DNA of 64,000 nt from Deinococcus sp. Leaf326 (GCF_001424185.1 NZ_LMOM01000054.1:749-64748); one strand, 5' to 3'. Positions 41,998 through 56,894 are shown, counted from the stretch's first letter. The notes: generated from the sequence alone by a model not told the origin. Numbers and translations are program-made.

Positions 41998-43263
41998 TCA
42001 GGCGTGCGCCGGACCCCCGCCCAGGCCGACCCGCAGACCGCGCAGTTCGTAGCCTTTGACCGTCTCGTTGAAGCCCACCTCGGGCGGCGAGATCAGGCGC
42101 AGGTCGTTCCAGATGAGCAGGCGGCGCAGGAACAGGTCGCTCTCCTTGATCGCCAGGAAGGCGCCGGGGCAGCGGTGCGAGCCGTCGCCGAACGACAGCA
42201 CCGGGGCCTGCACGCCGCGCGGCAGGGGGCGGGCGGGGCACAGCTGCGCGGGGTCCTCGCCCACCGTGCCGGGGTCGGTGTTCGTCTCCTGCACGCTCAG
42301 GGCCACCACGCTGCCCTGCGGAATGAAGGTGTCGCCCGTCCGGATGTCCTCCAGGGCGCGGCGGTACAGCACCTTGACCACGGGCTCGAGCCGCAGGATC
42401 TCGTGCAGGATGGCGTGGCGCTCCTTCTCGGTGCCGTGGACATAGTCGGCGCGCAGTTCCGGCTGCGTGAGCAGGTGCCACGCCGCCACAGTAATGAACT
42501 CGCGGGTCGTGACCATCCCGGCGGTGCCGTAGGTCAGGCACTCGGTCAGAATCTCGGTGTCGGTGTAGTCCCGGTCGAGCAGGTGGCTGATGAGGTCGTC
42601 CCGGCGCTCCCGGCGGCGCGCGGCGATGGATGGTTTGACGTCCAGCAGGAAGAACGCGAGCAACTGGCGCTGCCGCCACAGCGCGCCGAGCTTGCCGCCC
42701 CGGCCCCGCGGCTGGGGCGCGCCTGGCTCACTGTCCGAGCCGTGTTCGACGAAGGCCATCACGCGCCGCTCCAGGCCCGGCACGGCGCTGTCGGTGATGC
42801 CGACGACCTGGGCGGCGACTTCCACGGCCAGTTTCAGGCTCAGGTCGTCGAGATTCGCCTCGCCGTCCTGCGCCAGCTTGCCGATCAGGTCGTCGGCGAG
42901 CGCCGCGATCATCGGCTCGTAGTGCGCCACCTGCGTCGGCGTGAAGTAGCGCGCGGTCGAGCGCCGCATCTCATGGTGCGCCTCGCCCTCGGCAAAGAGG
43001 ACCGGCGCGCGGCCCAGGCCGGGCGCGCGGGTGGCCGCCTCGGCCATGAACCCGGCCTGCCGGACCGCGTCCGAACGCAGGATGTCCCGCGCCGCCTGGA
43101 AGTCGTAGACGCGGTACAGGCCGCGCTCGTTGGGGACGGCCTGACCCGGGCCAGGCTCGCCCGGCTGGGGCGCGAGTTTGTCCTGACGGGTCAGTGACGC
43201 GCCGTCAGGAGAAGCGGCGTGAAAGGGGCAACGTCCGGCGGGGTTCATGGGGTCGGTGGTCAT
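41998..43263 (-). CDS. cytochrome P450
   Basis: This 421-aa soluble P450 has the heme-Cys loop [14 protein letters not shown] and K-helix EILR with the YRRAL segment after it. The I-helix reads TAGMVTT: the usual acid before Thr (AGxDT/AGxET) is Val, so proton delivery may differ. The substrate is unknown; Deinococcus has a P450 (CYP287A1) that hydroxylates its carotenoid, and this could be a relative, but that cannot be shown here. Its ATG shares one base with the MarR stop (TGATG, 43261-43265), so regulator and enzyme are coupled. Confidence 0.9.
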   Translation of the reverse strand: MTTDPMNPAGRCPFHAASPDGASLTRQDKLAPQPGEPGPGQAVPNERGLYRVYDFQAARDILRSDAVRQAGFMAEAATRAPGLGRAPVLFAEGEAHHEMRRSTARYFTPTQVAHYEPMIAALADDLIGKLAQDGEANLDDLSLKLAVEVAAQVVGITDSAVPGLERRVMAFVEHGSDSEPGAPQPRGRGGKLGALWRQRQLLAFFLLDVKPSIAARRRERRDDLISHLLDRDYTDTEILTECLTYGTAGMVTTREFITVAAWHLLTQPELRADYVHGTEKERHAILHEILRLEPVVKVLYRRALEDIRTGDTFIPQGSVVALSVQETNTDPGTVGEDPAQLCPARPLPRGVQAPVLSFGDGSHRCPGAFLAIKESDLFLRRLLIWNDLRLISPPEVGFNETVKGYELRGLRVGLGGGPAHA

Positions 43264-43766
43264 CAGGAGTCTCCGTGGGCCGCCTGGGCGACCCGGCCGA
43301 GCAAAGAGGTCAGGTGTTCACGTTCGGGACCGAGAGCGGCCAGCGCCGGGGCCGTCACGCCCTCCAGCGTGATCAGCGCCGCCTGCCACAGCGTCCGGCC
43401 CAGGGGGGTGGCGCTCACCACGACGCGGCCGGCCCGGTCCGCCTGAGCCATGCGGACCACGGCCCCCCGCGCCTCGAGCTCGCCCAGCACGCGGCTGATC
43501 TCGTAGCGGGGGACCCCCAGGGCCAGGGCGAGCGGCGCCGGGTAGGTGGGCGCCGCCTGGATGTGCGACAGCGCGATGAAGGCGCGCAGCCCCAGGCCGT
43601 GCTGCTCGCGCAGGGCCTGCTCGCCGCGCTCGCTCAGCTTCTGCCAGACGGTCCATAGCCCGGTCATAAACCGCAGCTCGGGACTGTCTGGCGCCGCCGG
43701 GGCGGCAGGGCCTGGGGCAGAGTTCTGATCAGGCCACGCGTTGGTCACGTCCGGACTCTGCCACAT
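43263..43766 (-). CDS. MarR-family transcriptional regulator
   Basis: This 167-aa winged-HTH protein has the DNA-binding part [33 protein letters not shown] and the wing [16 protein letters not shown]. MarR proteins form dimers that repress their own operon and release on binding small molecules. A perfect palindrome ATTGCA-N3-TGCAAT lies 14-28 bp before the ATG, a likely autoregulatory operator. It forms an operon with the P450 gene downstream, so it probably senses the P450's substrate or product. Confidence 0.88.
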   Translation of the reverse strand: MWQSPDVTNAWPDQNSAPGPAAPAAPDSPELRFMTGLWTVWQKLSERGEQALREQHGLGLRAFIALSHIQAAPTYPAPLALALGVPRYEISRVLGELEARGAVVRMAQADRAGRVVVSATPLGRTLWQAALITLEGVTAPALAALGPEREHLTSLLGRVAQAAHGDS

Positions 43767-43779
43767 TCGCAGGTGAGGA

Positions 43780-43794
43780 ATTGCAAAGTGCAAT
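43780..43794. promoter_or_regulatory. palindromic operator of the marR-P450 operon
   Basis: ATTGCA (43780-43785), AAG and TGCAAT (43789-43794) form a perfect 6-bp-arm palindrome of the size bound by MarR dimers. It lies in the 58-bp gap between the doxX stop and the marR ATG, where the promoter must be. Confidence 0.65.
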
Positions 43795-43824
43795 AAGGAA
43801 CTGGTAGAGAGGTCGACACCGGGC

Positions 43825-44250
43825 TCAGCGGTTCCTGCGGGCACCAATCAGCCCGGTGGCCCACATTGCCCAGGCGACCAAGAGCGGCTGGCCCGCGAGC
43901 CGGACGAGCCGCTTGGTGTCGGTATCCAGCCCGAAGGCCGTTTCCCGGTCGAGGTACTGCGAGATGTTGCCCGGAAAGACCGCCACGAAAAAGCCGGCCG
44001 CGACGGCTCCGACTGTCCGGCGGTAACGGGCCGGCACGCCGATCAAGGCCGCTCCCAGGGCGATCTCCGCGACGCCCGAGGCCAGCACGATCTGGTCCTT
44101 GTCGACTGGCAGCAGGTCGGGAACCTGCGCCTGGAAATCTGCGCGCGCGAAGGACAGGTGCCCTGCCCCCGCGAAGATCAGCGCCGAGCCGAGAAGAATC
44201 CGGGCAGCGTTCTGGGCGGGGGTGGTCGGGGAGGCGTCGGGCAGGGTCAT
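43825..44250 (-). CDS. DoxX-family membrane protein
   Basis: This 141-aa protein has four membrane spans and the DoxX-like order: ARILLGSALIFAGAGHLSF, then the polar DFQAQVPDLLP, VLASGVAEIALGAALIGVP and VAAGFFVAVFPGNISQYL. Members are quinone- or redox-linked with mostly unknown roles. TACCCT (reverse of 44256-44261) lies 5 nt before ATG, a leaderless start. It is on the same strand as marR but separated by the operator region. Confidence 0.82.
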   Translation of the reverse strand: MTLPDASPTTPAQNAARILLGSALIFAGAGHLSFARADFQAQVPDLLPVDKDQIVLASGVAEIALGAALIGVPARYRRTVGAVAAGFFVAVFPGNISQYLDRETAFGLDTDTKRLVRLAGQPLLVAWAMWATGLIGARRNR

Positions 44251-44331
44251 GCGGCAGGGTAGACCCGGCCCAGCGTTCCCGCGCCTGAATCTGAAGACCG
44301 GCTCAAGCCGCGCCGAAGGCCTGCTCCAGGG

Positions 44332-45093
<762 letters not shown>

Positions 45094-45181
45094 AACGGAT
45101 CAGGCTAGCACCCCTGGCCTGGGCACAGTGGGACGGAAGTCATGCGGGCCAGGTGCCCGGACCGCGCCCTACTGCCCCCTC

Positions 45182-47749
45182 CTATAGCATCGGCAGCAGC
45201 GCCAGTTCCCCGAAGCCCTGCGGCACGAAGAGGCTGCCCTCGGTCGTGCCCTGGTCGGCCTGATCGCGCAGGCGGGCTCCGAGGTCCGCCGCCGTGCACG
45301 TGCCCGCCAGAAAGTCGCGGTGGGCCGCGACGACAGCGCGGACCTGCTCGGGGGTCTCGTGGACGAACTCCAGCCGGAAGTCGCGCAGGCCGGCGCCCAG
45401 CCAGTCGCTCAGGTGCGCGGCGGCGATCTGCGGGCGGCCCTCGAATACCGTGTTGCGGCAGCCCACGTCGGCCATCACGGGATGGGCCACGCCGCGCTCG
45501 TCACGCAGGGCCAGGCGGTGCGACTCGCACGGGTGGCCGCAGTTGGTGTAGTCGGTGCCGTCCGACAGGAAGCGGCAGAACACGCAGTGCTCGGTATGGA
45601 ACACCGGCAGGTGGCCGTAGGCGACCGCCTCCAGTCGTTCCCCCCCCACCAGGGCGGCCAGTTCGGTGATCTGGCGGGCGTTGAGGTCGTAGGTGGGGGT
45701 CAGGCGCGTAAGGCCCAGGTCCAGCAGCGCCCGCGTGGTAAGCAGGTTCGCGGCGTTGAGCGAGAAGTCGCCGGTCAGCGGCGTGTCGCCGGCCTGACCC
45801 TGCAGGCCTTCGAGCAGCCCGCCCGAACGCACCAGGATGCCCGCGCCCAGCCCCAGCAGGAACTTCTGGAGGTTCTGCTCGGTGGGCTTGAGAATCCGGG
45901 GACTGGCGACCCGCACCTCAATCCCGGCGGCCCTGACCTGCTCCACGCTCGGGCCCAGGCCGTACAGCTCCAGGTAGTCGAGCGTGATGGAATCGGGACG
46001 TTCCTCGATCGCCGCCGCGAGCTGCTCGGGCGTGCGGACCAGAACGTGCAGCCGGGGGTCGGCCGGGCGGGTGGTCCGGGGCGGCGTGAGGGCCTGGAGT
46101 TCCGGCAGCACGTCGTCCAGCCGGGGGCGGGCGATCCGCTCGGGGGTCTGGGCACGCGCCGCGGTGAGGGCGTCGGCGGCCTCGCGGCGCAGGGCATTGA
46201 GCGCCGAGACGGGCAGGAAGCCCGCACCCTGAAGTTCGGCCGTCAGCCCGGCGAGGTGGTAGCCGGTGCCCCCCAGCTTGCCCAGCGCGCCCTCCAGTCC
46301 CGCCTCGTCCAGCGCGCGGTTGCGGGCAGGCGAAAGCGGCTTGGGCGCAGTAGCGGTGACGCGGTGGCCCTGGCCGTCGTCCAGGGTCAGCGTGGGCGCC
46401 TCGCCCACCCGGCCCACGAACTGCGCGGTGACGGGGCGAGTGTAGACCGGGTCGGCCGCCTCGACGAGCGGGCGCACGCGGGCGGCCAGGGTGGGGTCCT
46501 GGGTGCGCCACACCGGGTCACCCTCACGCACGCGGCGGCCGTCCACCGCGCCGCGTCCGAAGCGCAGTTCGTAGGTCCCGCCCGCACGGATGTCCTCGAC
46601 CTGCTGCCCGTCCTGCCACAGGCCGTACAGAAAGCCGCCCTCCTCGCGGCCCTCGGGCTTGCGCCAGTTGGCCGGGTCGAACACGAGGCCGTCGCCGGGC
46701 TTGAGGGCCTCGGTCAGCTCGGCGAGCACGCCGCGCTCGGTGACGCCGCGCACCGTGCCCACGCGCACACCCCGGTGCCGAGGGGCCCGCCCGCGCACGA
46801 CGGTCTGGTGGTTGGTGCCCGCTATGAAGTGCGGCCCCAGCCCGCGCGAGTACACCTGTTCCAGGTCCTGTTCCTCCTGGGGGCTCACGCTCAGGGGCAG
46901 CCCGGCCCAGGCTTCGTCCACGGCCTTGCGGTAGGCGGAGGTGGTCAGGGCGACGAACTCGGCGTCCTTGTAGCGCCCCTCGATCTTCAGGCAGTTCACG
47001 CCCAGTTCCACGAGGTCGGGCACCTGGTGCAGGGCGTACAGGTCGCCCGGCGACAGCAGGTAGCGCGCGTCGCCCAGGTCGCGCTGAATTCCGTCCACGA
47101 ACAGGTCGTAGGGTAGCCGGCACGCCTGGGCGCACTGGCCCCGGTTGGCGCTGCGCCCGCCCCAGGCCTCCGAGGAGAAGCACTGGCCCGAGTAGCTCAC
47201 GCACAGCGCGCCGTGCACGAAGGTCTCCAGCTCGATGTCGGTCTGCGCGGCGATACGCCCGATGTCGCGCAGCGACAGCTCGCGCCCGAGCACCACCCGC
47301 GAAGCCCCGAACCGCCGCGCGAGTTCGGCGCCCTCGGCCGAGGTGATGCTCATCTGCGTGCTGCCGTGAATGGGCAGGTCGGGGCAGATCTCGTGCGCCA
47401 GCCGGGCGACGCCGTGGTCCTGCACGATGATCGCGTCCACCCCCGACTCGGCCAGCCAGATGAGCTGGCGCTCGGCGTCGCGCAGTTCGCGGTCGAACAC
47501 GAGCACGTTGAAGGTCACGAAGCCCTGGACCCCGCGCGCGTGCAGCCCCCGCATGATCTCGGGCAGGGCCTCGGCCTCGAAACCGACCTTGGCGCGCGCG
47601 TGGAAGCCCGCGCCGTCCTGCCGGCCCTCTCCGCTGACCGGGTTGACGCCGAAGAACACCGCGTCGGCCCCCGCCTCCACGGCGGCGCGCAGTTGCGGCA
47701 GACCGCCGACGGGACTCATGACTTCGGGCTTGATACGGGGACGCGGCAT
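45182..47749 (-). CDS. U32 family peptidase with DUF3656 region
   Basis: This 855-aa protein has an N-terminal U32 domain at about 1-290 with LMSPVG-type start ([23 protein letters not shown] has the same pattern) and the Cys-rich signature [17 protein letters not shown]...[12 protein letters not shown]. The middle and C-terminal parts resemble long U32 proteins such as RlhA, which are linked to 23S rRNA C2501 hydroxylation; Cys pairs at [11 protein letters not shown] and TNCGHPC could hold an iron-sulfur cluster. So an rRNA-modification role is more likely than proteolysis. TAAACT (reverse of 47758-47763) lies 8 nt before the ATG. Confidence 0.85.
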   Translation of the reverse strand: MPRPRIKPEVMSPVGGLPQLRAAVEAGADAVFFGVNPVSGEGRQDGAGFHARAKVGFEAEALPEIMRGLHARGVQGFVTFNVLVFDRELRDAERQLIWLAESGVDAIIVQDHGVARLAHEICPDLPIHGSTQMSITSAEGAELARRFGASRVVLGRELSLRDIGRIAAQTDIELETFVHGALCVSYSGQCFSSEAWGGRSANRGQCAQACRLPYDLFVDGIQRDLGDARYLLSPGDLYALHQVPDLVELGVNCLKIEGRYKDAEFVALTTSAYRKAVDEAWAGLPLSVSPQEEQDLEQVYSRGLGPHFIAGTNHQTVVRGRAPRHRGVRVGTVRGVTERGVLAELTEALKPGDGLVFDPANWRKPEGREEGGFLYGLWQDGQQVEDIRAGGTYELRFGRGAVDGRRVREGDPVWRTQDPTLAARVRPLVEAADPVYTRPVTAQFVGRVGEAPTLTLDDGQGHRVTATAPKPLSPARNRALDEAGLEGALGKLGGTGYHLAGLTAELQGAGFLPVSALNALRREAADALTAARAQTPERIARPRLDDVLPELQALTPPRTTRPADPRLHVLVRTPEQLAAAIEERPDSITLDYLELYGLGPSVEQVRAAGIEVRVASPRILKPTEQNLQKFLLGLGAGILVRSGGLLEGLQGQAGDTPLTGDFSLNAANLLTTRALLDLGLTRLTPTYDLNARQITELAALVGGERLEAVAYGHLPVFHTEHCVFCRFLSDGTDYTNCGHPCESHRLALRDERGVAHPVMADVGCRNTVFEGRPQIAAAHLSDWLGAGLRDFRLEFVHETPEQVRAVVAAHRDFLAGTCTAADLGARLRDQADQGTTEGSLFVPQGFGELALLPML

Positions 47750-47851
47750 AACGGGACAGTTTACCGCACCTTCATCTGGAACCACGTGACCGGAAGCCCA
47801 AAGTGCGCTGGCGGGTCGCCGCAGCCGGGTCAGGGTCTACAATGCCCGCTC

Positions 47852-48214
47852 GTGGAACGCATCATGTTCAGGGCCAAGATTCACCGCGCGACCGTGACCC
47901 AGGCCGACCTGGATTACGTGGGCAGCGTAACGGTCGACCAGGACCTTCTCGACGCCGCCGACATCCTGGTGGGCGAGAAGGTGGACATCTGGAACATCAC
48001 CAACGGCAACCGCCTGCACACCTACGCCCTGAGCGGCCCGCGCGGCAGCGGGGTCATCGGGATCAACGGCGCGGCGGCGCATCTCGTCGGGCCGGGCGAC
48101 CTCGTGATCATCGCGGCGTTCGGCAACTTCAGCGAGGAAGAGGCCCGCACCCTAGAGCCCAAGGTGGTGCTGGTGGACGCCCACAACCGCCTGCTGGAGC
48201 TGGCGCCAGTCTGA
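47852..48214 (+). CDS. panD: aspartate 1-decarboxylase
   Basis: This 120-aa proenzyme makes beta-alanine for pantothenate. [22 protein letters not shown] contains the Gly-Ser bond that self-cleaves to form the pyruvoyl group; [11 protein letters not shown] and [10 protein letters not shown] complete the site. GTG 47852 is chosen because TACAAT (47838-47843) lies 8 nt upstream; the internal ATG 47864 is the alternative. A short TGTCCG/CGGACA inverted repeat follows the stop. Confidence 0.94.
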   Translation: MERIMFRAKIHRATVTQADLDYVGSVTVDQDLLDAADILVGEKVDIWNITNGNRLHTYALSGPRGSGVIGINGAAAHLVGPGDLVIIAAFGNFSEEEARTLEPKVVLVDAHNRLLELAPV

Positions 48215-48407
48215 ACACTGTCCGATTTGCCCGGACACCTGCGGGCGCCTAGAAAGGCTAAATCACTCCGCGCAGCAGAGCGGGCACCCCAGGTTCCGGC
48301 CCCCCAGCCTATCTAGACACCTTGGACCCGGAGCAGACTCGGGGCTGGTGTCCCGGCGCTGGGCAGCCTATGCTTTTGGGCTTTCTTCCTGGTGCTAAAG
48401 TGCGGCC

Positions 48408-49763
48408 GTGCTTCGCCCCCAGCCCCTGATCGTGTTTCTTCTGCTGGTCATGACCGGAATGGTGGCCTACGCGACCTACCGGCAGGCGGGCGGGCTACTC
48501 ATCGGGGCATCTCTAGTGTTCGCGCTGGCGAGCTGGAATCTGGGCGGCGCGCTGCGCTGGGCGTCGCTGGTGCTCTATCCGGCCGCCTTCTTGTTTTCTC
48601 TGGCCCTGCCGGGGGCGCGGCTGTCCCTCGACGACCTCGCGGGCGCGCTGCTGGCGGTCCTGGGGCTGGGCTACCTGACCGTGACGCAGCAGGCCGCCTA
48701 CGAGGACCGGCACTGGCAGGCGCGGGTGGTGCGGGCGCTGCGCGGCTGCTCCGAGCGCCTGGCCAGTGCACACACCCCCGAGGCGATCATGCGCGCGGGC
48801 ACCGAGATCATGGAGCAGCTCCAGACCGCGCCGCATGTGGCCTTCGTGGCCTACCGAGACGGCGCGCCGTACATCCTGGCGTCCTCGGGGCAGTTCCGCA
48901 CGCACATGGACCGCCCCCTCCAGCCCAGCGACAACGACAGCCGCAGCGTGCAGGCCGACCACTGGGTCGCCGAGCAGGGGCTGGCGCTGCTGCCCCGCGC
49001 CGAGCGCCGCCAGTACCACGTCGCGCCCATTGAGGGCGAGGCGGGCGCGCCGCTGGGGTTGCTGCTCCTAGCCCGGCCAGGCGAGACGGCCTTCCGCCAG
49101 AGTGAGAAGGAGGTCGTCGGGGCCTTCGCGCAGCTGCTCGGCGCCCACCTGGGGCAGGGGCAGGCCATCGGCGAGCTGCGCGACGCCAACGAGCTGACCC
49201 TGCGCGCCCTGGGCGCCGCGCTGGAGCGCCGCGACGACGAGACCGGCGGTCATACCCAGCGCGTGACCACCCTGAGCGTGCGCCTCGCGCGGAAACTGGG
49301 CTGGAGCGAGACCCAGATCAAGGCCCTGCGCTGGGGCGCCTATCTGCACGACCTGGGCAAGATCGCCGTGCCCGACCGCATCCTGCATAAGCCCGGTCCT
49401 CTCGACGAGGAGGAGAGGCGCGCCGTGCAGCGCCACCCTATGGTGGGATACGACATTCTCCAGGACCTGCATTTCCTGCCGGCCGAGACCCTCGACCTCG
49501 TGCGCTACCACCATGAGCGCTGGGACGGCGGAGGCTACCCGGCGGGGCTGCGCGGTCACAACATTCCAGACACCGCGCGGCTCTTCGCCATCGTAGACGT
49601 CTACGACGCCCTGACCTACCCGCGGCCCTACAAGACGGCGTGGCCGGCCGAACAGGCCCTCGACGAGATCGTCGATCAGGCTGGGCGGCAGTTCGACCCG
49701 CAGTACGTCGAGGCGTTCGTGCGCCTCGTCCGCTCGCGCGATGACACCCGGCTGGTGCGCTAA
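48408..49763 (+). CDS. HD-GYP domain protein with membrane and GAF-like regions
   Basis: This 451-aa protein has an N-terminal region of four or so membrane spans (1-95), a GAF-like sensor at about 115-265, and an HD-GYP phosphodiesterase domain: [27 protein letters not shown] with the HD pair, HPMVGYDIL and [16 protein letters not shown] with the GYP motif. It should hydrolyse cyclic-di-GMP. TAAAGT (48396-48401) lies 6 nt before GTG. Its stop overlaps the stop of the convergent PfkB gene by 2 bases. Confidence 0.9.
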   Translation: MLRPQPLIVFLLLVMTGMVAYATYRQAGGLLIGASLVFALASWNLGGALRWASLVLYPAAFLFSLALPGARLSLDDLAGALLAVLGLGYLTVTQQAAYEDRHWQARVVRALRGCSERLASAHTPEAIMRAGTEIMEQLQTAPHVAFVAYRDGAPYILASSGQFRTHMDRPLQPSDNDSRSVQADHWVAEQGLALLPRAERRQYHVAPIEGEAGAPLGLLLLARPGETAFRQSEKEVVGAFAQLLGAHLGQGQAIGELRDANELTLRALGAALERRDDETGGHTQRVTTLSVRLARKLGWSETQIKALRWGAYLHDLGKIAVPDRILHKPGPLDEEERRAVQRHPMVGYDILQDLHFLPAETLDLVRYHHERWDGGGYPAGLRGHNIPDTARLFAIVDVYDALTYPRPYKTAWPAEQALDEIVDQAGRQFDPQYVEAFVRLVRSRDDTRLVR

Positions 49764-50671
49764 CTCGCCCCCAGCCGCGCCACGTCCTCACGGGTGGGGG
49801 CGTAGGCCCCGGCGTGCGAGCAGGCCACGGCGGCGGCGCGCAGTCCCAGCGCGAGGTGCTCGGTCCAGCGGGCCTCGGGGCGCTCGGTGGCACTGACGAG
49901 TAGCCCGGCGCACAGGGCGTCCCCAGCCCCGACCGTGTCGGCCACCGCGACGGGCACAGTCGGCAGGTCGGCGCGGCCCGCCGCGTGGTACAAACTGGCG
50001 CCTGCCGCCCCACGCGTAATCACGATGGGTGCCTGGGCGTTCATACCGCGCAGGTCGCGCAGGGCGTCTTCCTCGCTGCGGCCGGGAAAGAAGAACACGA
50101 GGTCCTCGTCGCTGAATTTCAGGAGGTCCGACTGCCGGACGACCTTCGTGAACACGGCGCGGTAGTCGGGGTGATGGTGCGTGATGCGTGCGTTGGGGTC
50201 GAAACTGATTTTCACGCCCGCCGCCCGGGCCTGGGCCAGTACGCCCAGCAGCGTGTCGGCCAGCGGCCAGCGCGCGAGGCTGATGCCGCCCAGGTGCAGC
50301 CAGCGCGCCGCGCCCAGCCAGCCCTCTGGCAACAACGCAGGGTCGAAGTGCAGGTCGGCGCTGTTCTCACCCAGAAAGCGGTAGGCGGGCGGCGACTTGC
50401 TGTAGACCACCGCGAGCAGCGTCGGTGCGATGGCCCGCTGGAGGAAGCGGGGGTCGAGGCCCGCGTCCAGGGACCCGCTCAGCAGCTCGTCGCCGAAATT
50501 GTCCTGCCCCACCGCGCCCGCAAAGGCGCTGGGCACCCCCAGCCGGGCGCAGGCGCGCGCCACGTTCCAGCCGGCGCCGCCAGGGTGGGCCTCCCAGGTG
50601 TTGCCCCCGGCGGTGACGAGGTCGGTCAGGGCTTCTCCGGCACTCACGATCAGGGGCAGCGGGCGGTCCAT
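49760..50671 (-). CDS. PfkB-family sugar kinase (fructokinase-like)
   Basis: This 303-aa kinase has GEALTDLV at the N-terminus, the first PfkB signature [22 protein letters not shown], and the catalytic second signature [14 protein letters not shown]. It phosphorylates a sugar, with fructose most likely from overall pattern. TACGCT (reverse of 50679-50684) lies 7 nt before ATG, leaderless. No sugar transporter is adjacent. Confidence 0.88.
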   Translation of the reverse strand: MDRPLPLIVSAGEALTDLVTAGGNTWEAHPGGAGWNVARACARLGVPSAFAGAVGQDNFGDELLSGSLDAGLDPRFLQRAIAPTLLAVVYSKSPPAYRFLGENSADLHFDPALLPEGWLGAARWLHLGGISLARWPLADTLLGVLAQARAAGVKISFDPNARITHHHPDYRAVFTKVVRQSDLLKFSDEDLVFFFPGRSEEDALRDLRGMNAQAPIVITRGAAGASLYHAAGRADLPTVPVAVADTVGAGDALCAGLLVSATERPEARWTEHLALGLRAAAVACSHAGAYAPTREDVARLGAS

Positions 50672-50778
50672 GTCCCCGAGCGTAGCAAGCCGGATGTGGG
50701 AACAGCGCCGGGCTGCCTGCCTTGAGGCGTCCTTGAGGGACCGGGGCCGGCGCGGGGGTCAGCGGGCACACTGACCTC

Positions 50779-51558
50779 ATGACCACCGACGCCCCTTCCA
50801 GTGGCCCCCTGAACGTTGTCGTGACCGGCGCGGCGCGCGGGATCGGCCGGGCCATCGCCGAGCTGTATGCCGAGCGCGGCCACCACGTCCTGAGCGCCGA
50901 CCTGAACCTGCCGCCGGTGCTGGCGGGGGGTGGGCGCGGCAGGCATCCCCGGCTCAAGGCCGACGTCTCGACCGCTGCCGGGCGCACCCGACTGGTCCGC
51001 GCCGCCCACGAACTGGGAGCGGTGCACGTGCTGGTGAACAACGCCGCCTACCAGGGTGCCCACGGCAGCGTGCTGGAGGTCAGCGAGCGCGGCTGGGCCC
51101 GGACCCTGGGCGTGAATCTCACCGCGCCGCTGCTGCTGACGCGTGAACTGATCGGGCTGATGCCCCACGGCGCGGCGGTCGTGAACGTCGCCAGTGTGCA
51201 GGGCCTCTTTGCTGAGCAGAACAACGCCGCCTACAACGCCAGCAAGGGCGGCCTCGTGAACCTCACGCGGGCGATGGCGCTCGACCTCGCGTCGCACGGG
51301 GTCCGGGTCAATGCCATCGCGCCGGGGGCCATCAGTACCGAGGGCGTGCTGGAGGCCATCGCTGGCAGCGACGACCCCGAGCAGACCCGGCGCGACTACG
51401 AGGACCTGCACGCCCTGCGCCGCATGGGCACTCCGCGTGAGGCTGCCCAGGTCGTGTACTTTCTCGGCAGCGCCGAGGCCAGTTTCCTGACCGGGACCAT
51501 CGTGCCGGTGGACGGCGGCATGACCGCGAGCTTCATGATGGCGGGCCGCCCGGTCTGA
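50779..51558 (+). CDS. short-chain dehydrogenase/reductase
   Basis: This 259-aa classical SDR has the nucleotide loop [15 protein letters not shown], catalytic Ser in NVASVQG and the YNASK pair (Tyr-x3-Lys). The absence of an acidic residue at the loop end leaves NAD versus NADP open. The substrate is unknown, a sugar or alcohol by family. A CACACT -10-like box lies 6 nt before the ATG. It is divergent from the PfkB kinase gene, which may share its pathway. Confidence 0.9.
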   Translation: MTTDAPSSGPLNVVVTGAARGIGRAIAELYAERGHHVLSADLNLPPVLAGGGRGRHPRLKADVSTAAGRTRLVRAAHELGAVHVLVNNAAYQGAHGSVLEVSERGWARTLGVNLTAPLLLTRELIGLMPHGAAVVNVASVQGLFAEQNNAAYNASKGGLVNLTRAMALDLASHGVRVNAIAPGAISTEGVLEAIAGSDDPEQTRRDYEDLHALRRMGTPREAAQVVYFLGSAEASFLTGTIVPVDGGMTASFMMAGRPV

Positions 51559-51615
51559 TCCGGCCGCCCGGGCTTTCCCCCATGCTTGCGCGCGGAGGAA
51601 GGTGGCTCGGCACAA

Positions 51616-51664
51616 GTAAACGTGAGGGGCGGCTTCTGCAAAGGAAGCCGCCCCTCACGTTTAC
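51616..51664. terminator. bidirectional 21-bp hairpin
   Basis: 51616-51636 and 51644-51664 are exact complements (arm from GTAAACGTG to CGGCTTC) around a seven-base loop, the longest perfect hairpin in the window. It ends 3 bp from the dsbB stop and separates the convergent SDR and dsbB genes. Confidence 0.85.
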
Positions 51665-51667
51665 CGC

Positions 51668-52132
51668 TTACGCCTGCGCAGTGACCGTCTGATCGCCGGC
51701 CGTGCGGGCGACGCGGCGCCAGCTCAGCAGAGCGATGATGAGGGTGAAGGCGATCATGCTCAGGACCGGAATGGTGATGGTGGTGTTCAGGGCGTCGTTG
51801 CCTGCGCCCCATACCGGCCAGGGCGTTCCGCACGAGGCGGCGGGGTTGGTGGTGCAGGCCTTGAGGACCGGCACCCAGCCCCAGGTTTCCGCGTTCTGGT
51901 ACAGCGCGGTCAGCCAGCCGACGGCGGCCAGCGGCAGGGCGTAGATGCGGATATTCAGGTCACCCCGGAAGGCCGCGATACCCAGCACCGCCGCGAGCGG
52001 GTACATGCAGATGCGCTGGTACCAGCACAGGATGCAGGGGTTGAACCCCCGCACCTCGCTGAAGTACAGGCTGCCCAGCGTGGCGACCAGGGCCACGACC
52101 CAGGCAAGGTATAGGCGGTTGTCTCGGCTCAC
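51668..52132 (-). CDS. dsbB: disulfide bond formation protein B (DsbB/BdbC type)
   Basis: This 154-aa protein has four membrane spans, with Cys pairs at CILC (after RGFNP) and CTTNPAASC. It passes electrons from the periplasmic thiol oxidase to quinone. GTG 52132 lies 7 nt after the stop of the DsbA-like gene, so the two form an oxidase pair. Confidence 0.9.
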   Translation of the reverse strand: MSRDNRLYLAWVVALVATLGSLYFSEVRGFNPCILCWYQRICMYPLAAVLGIAAFRGDLNIRIYALPLAAVGWLTALYQNAETWGWVPVLKACTTNPAASCGTPWPVWGAGNDALNTTITIPVLSMIAFTLIIALLSWRRVARTAGDQTVTAQA

Positions 52133-52139
52133 CTGAGGC

Positions 52140-52853
52140 TCACTGCTTGGCGGCGTCGATGGCGGCGGTGATGTCGGCGAGCTGCCAGCTGCCCTGGCCG
52201 TTGCTGCCGGTCACGACCTTGCCGTTGACGAACACGGTGGGCGTGCCGGTCACGTTCGCGTCGGTGGCCTGCTTCTCGTCGGCGTCCACGCGCGCGGCGG
52301 TGGCGTCGGTGTCGAGGCAGGTGGCGAAGGCGGTCTGGTCGAGGCCCTCGACGTTCTGTGCCAGTTCCTTGAGGCGGTCCTTGGTGGCCCACACGGTGCG
52401 CTCGTCGCCCTGCGCGCGGAACAGGATCGACTTGTAGGCGCCGAAGCCGTCGTTGCCGCGCTGGTCGTATACGCACTTGCCGGCCTGTGCGGCGAGCTTG
52501 CTGTCGTCGGTGGGCAGACCCACGACCTGCGCCAGGAAGGGCCACACGAGGGCGTACATCTTGGCCTGACCGCTGTCCACGTACTTGGTGCGCAGCTCGG
52601 GGGCGACCGTCTCCTCGAACTGCTTGCACACAGGGCACTTGAAGTCCTCGACGACGACGACATTCACGGGGGCACTTTCCTGGCCGGCGAAGGGCAGCGA
52701 GGCGTAGTTGAAGTTCACGGCGTTCGTGTTCGCCGCGCCGCCTGCCGGACGGCCACGCACCGCGAACAGGGCCAGCGCGATGAGAACGACGGCAATGACC
52801 GTGCCGATGAGCAGCACGGAGCGGTTCTGGTTGTTTCCGGACAGTCGGGTCAT
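52140..52853 (-). CDS. DsbA-like thiol:disulfide oxidoreductase
   Basis: This 237-aa membrane-anchored ([21 protein letters not shown]) thioredoxin-fold protein has active site CPVC in [14 protein letters not shown] and the cis-Pro loop [11 protein letters not shown]. Two more Cys (GKCVYDQ, ATCLDTD) may form a structural disulfide, as in Gram-positive DsbA/BdbD. TACACT (reverse of 52864-52869) lies 10 nt before ATG 52853, favoured over the upstream ATG 52883. It oxidises exported proteins and is re-oxidised by the downstream DsbB. Confidence 0.88.
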   Translation of the reverse strand: MTRLSGNNQNRSVLLIGTVIAVVLIALALFAVRGRPAGGAANTNAVNFNYASLPFAGQESAPVNVVVVEDFKCPVCKQFEETVAPELRTKYVDSGQAKMYALVWPFLAQVVGLPTDDSKLAAQAGKCVYDQRGNDGFGAYKSILFRAQGDERTVWATKDRLKELAQNVEGLDQTAFATCLDTDATAARVDADEKQATDANVTGTPTVFVNGKVVTGSNGQGSWQLADITAAIDAAKQ

Positions 52854-52958
52854 CTTGAGGTCAAGTGTAACGTGCGCTTTCATACGTCGCGTTCACGCCT
52901 CATGAGAACGCGGCCCCTCCAACTGGGGGAGGAGCCGCGCGGCCGGAAGGCAAGGAAG

Positions 52959-53776
52959 TTACTGACCTGAGCGGGAGGGGGCCGGGGGACTCGCCTCGGT
53001 GTTCGAGTCGGCCGCGCTTAAGTCGACGGTGCCCAGGTCGGCCTTGCTCAGCTGGGGCGCGGCCGCCGGCTTGGTGAGGACCGGACCTGCCGACCCCTGG
53101 GGGACAGGCGCGGCGGCCGGGGCCACCAGCACGGGCTCGCCCGCAGGCGAGGTAACCTCGACCTCGGACACATGGGGTTCGGGGACACTGACTTCGGGAG
53201 CCGCCACGGCCGGATCGACCATGACTACGGGGGCCGCTGCACGCCCCGCCCGCCGCCGCGCCGCGAAGCGTAGGGCGTTGCCGACGAGCTGCCGCACGAA
53301 GCTGAAGCCTAGGCCCAGCAGCATCGGAACGACCGCGCTGCGCTGAAACGTGGTGTTGGCGGGCAGCGTGAGGGCCGGGTCGATCTTCAGGCCAAAGCGG
53401 CCGGTGGCGTACAGCGCCCCGGCGAAGATCACGGCGGCGAAGGGCAGCACGAACGGCCCCCCCGAATGCTTGAGCAGCAGCAGCGCGAACAGGACTCCGC
53501 CGACGAGCGGCACGATGAGGGTCCACTGTTCGGGCGGGGCCGAGGGCGCGAAGAAGGCCAGCGCGCCCAGCGCCAGCCCCGTGTACCCGAACCAGCCGGC
53601 ACATTCGTCGGCCAGGATGGTCAGGAGCACCCAGGCGAAGAGGCGCGTGGGCCAGTCACCGGGGGTCCACATGAAGTAGGCCAGTGCCGCGAGCAGGACC
53701 AGCCCCGCGAGCAGGCGCAGGGCAGTCCATAGACCCGCGCGGGCAGGGCGTCGGCGGGGCGGCAGGGAAGCGGCGG

Positions 53777-53780
<4 letters not shown>
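52959..53780 (-). CDS. hypothetical membrane protein coupled to uvrA
   Basis: This 273-aa protein has about five hydrophobic segments in the first 150 residues, then a Pro/Ala/Val-rich acidic cytoplasmic or surface tail of 120 residues ending in [16 protein letters not shown]. No family is recognised. ATG 53780 overlaps the uvrA stop (ATGA), so it is translated after uvrA and should share its DNA-damage control. Confidence 0.75.
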
Positions 53781-56827
<3,047 letters not shown>

Positions 56828-56877
56828 GGGGATTCTCCTTGATTCGCGGCCAGGACAGCGAAATGGGCCGACTGGGG

Positions 56878-56894
56878 TTACGTTGCCTGCGTAA
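56878..56894. promoter_or_regulatory. RDRM operator upstream of uvrA
   Basis: TTACGTTGCCTGCGTAA matches TTAYGT-N5-ACRTAA at 11 of 12 arm positions. It lies 51 bp upstream of the uvrA TTG and just downstream of a TAGAAT box, so repressor bound here would block transcription until the IrrE protease cuts DdrO after damage. Confidence 0.75.
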
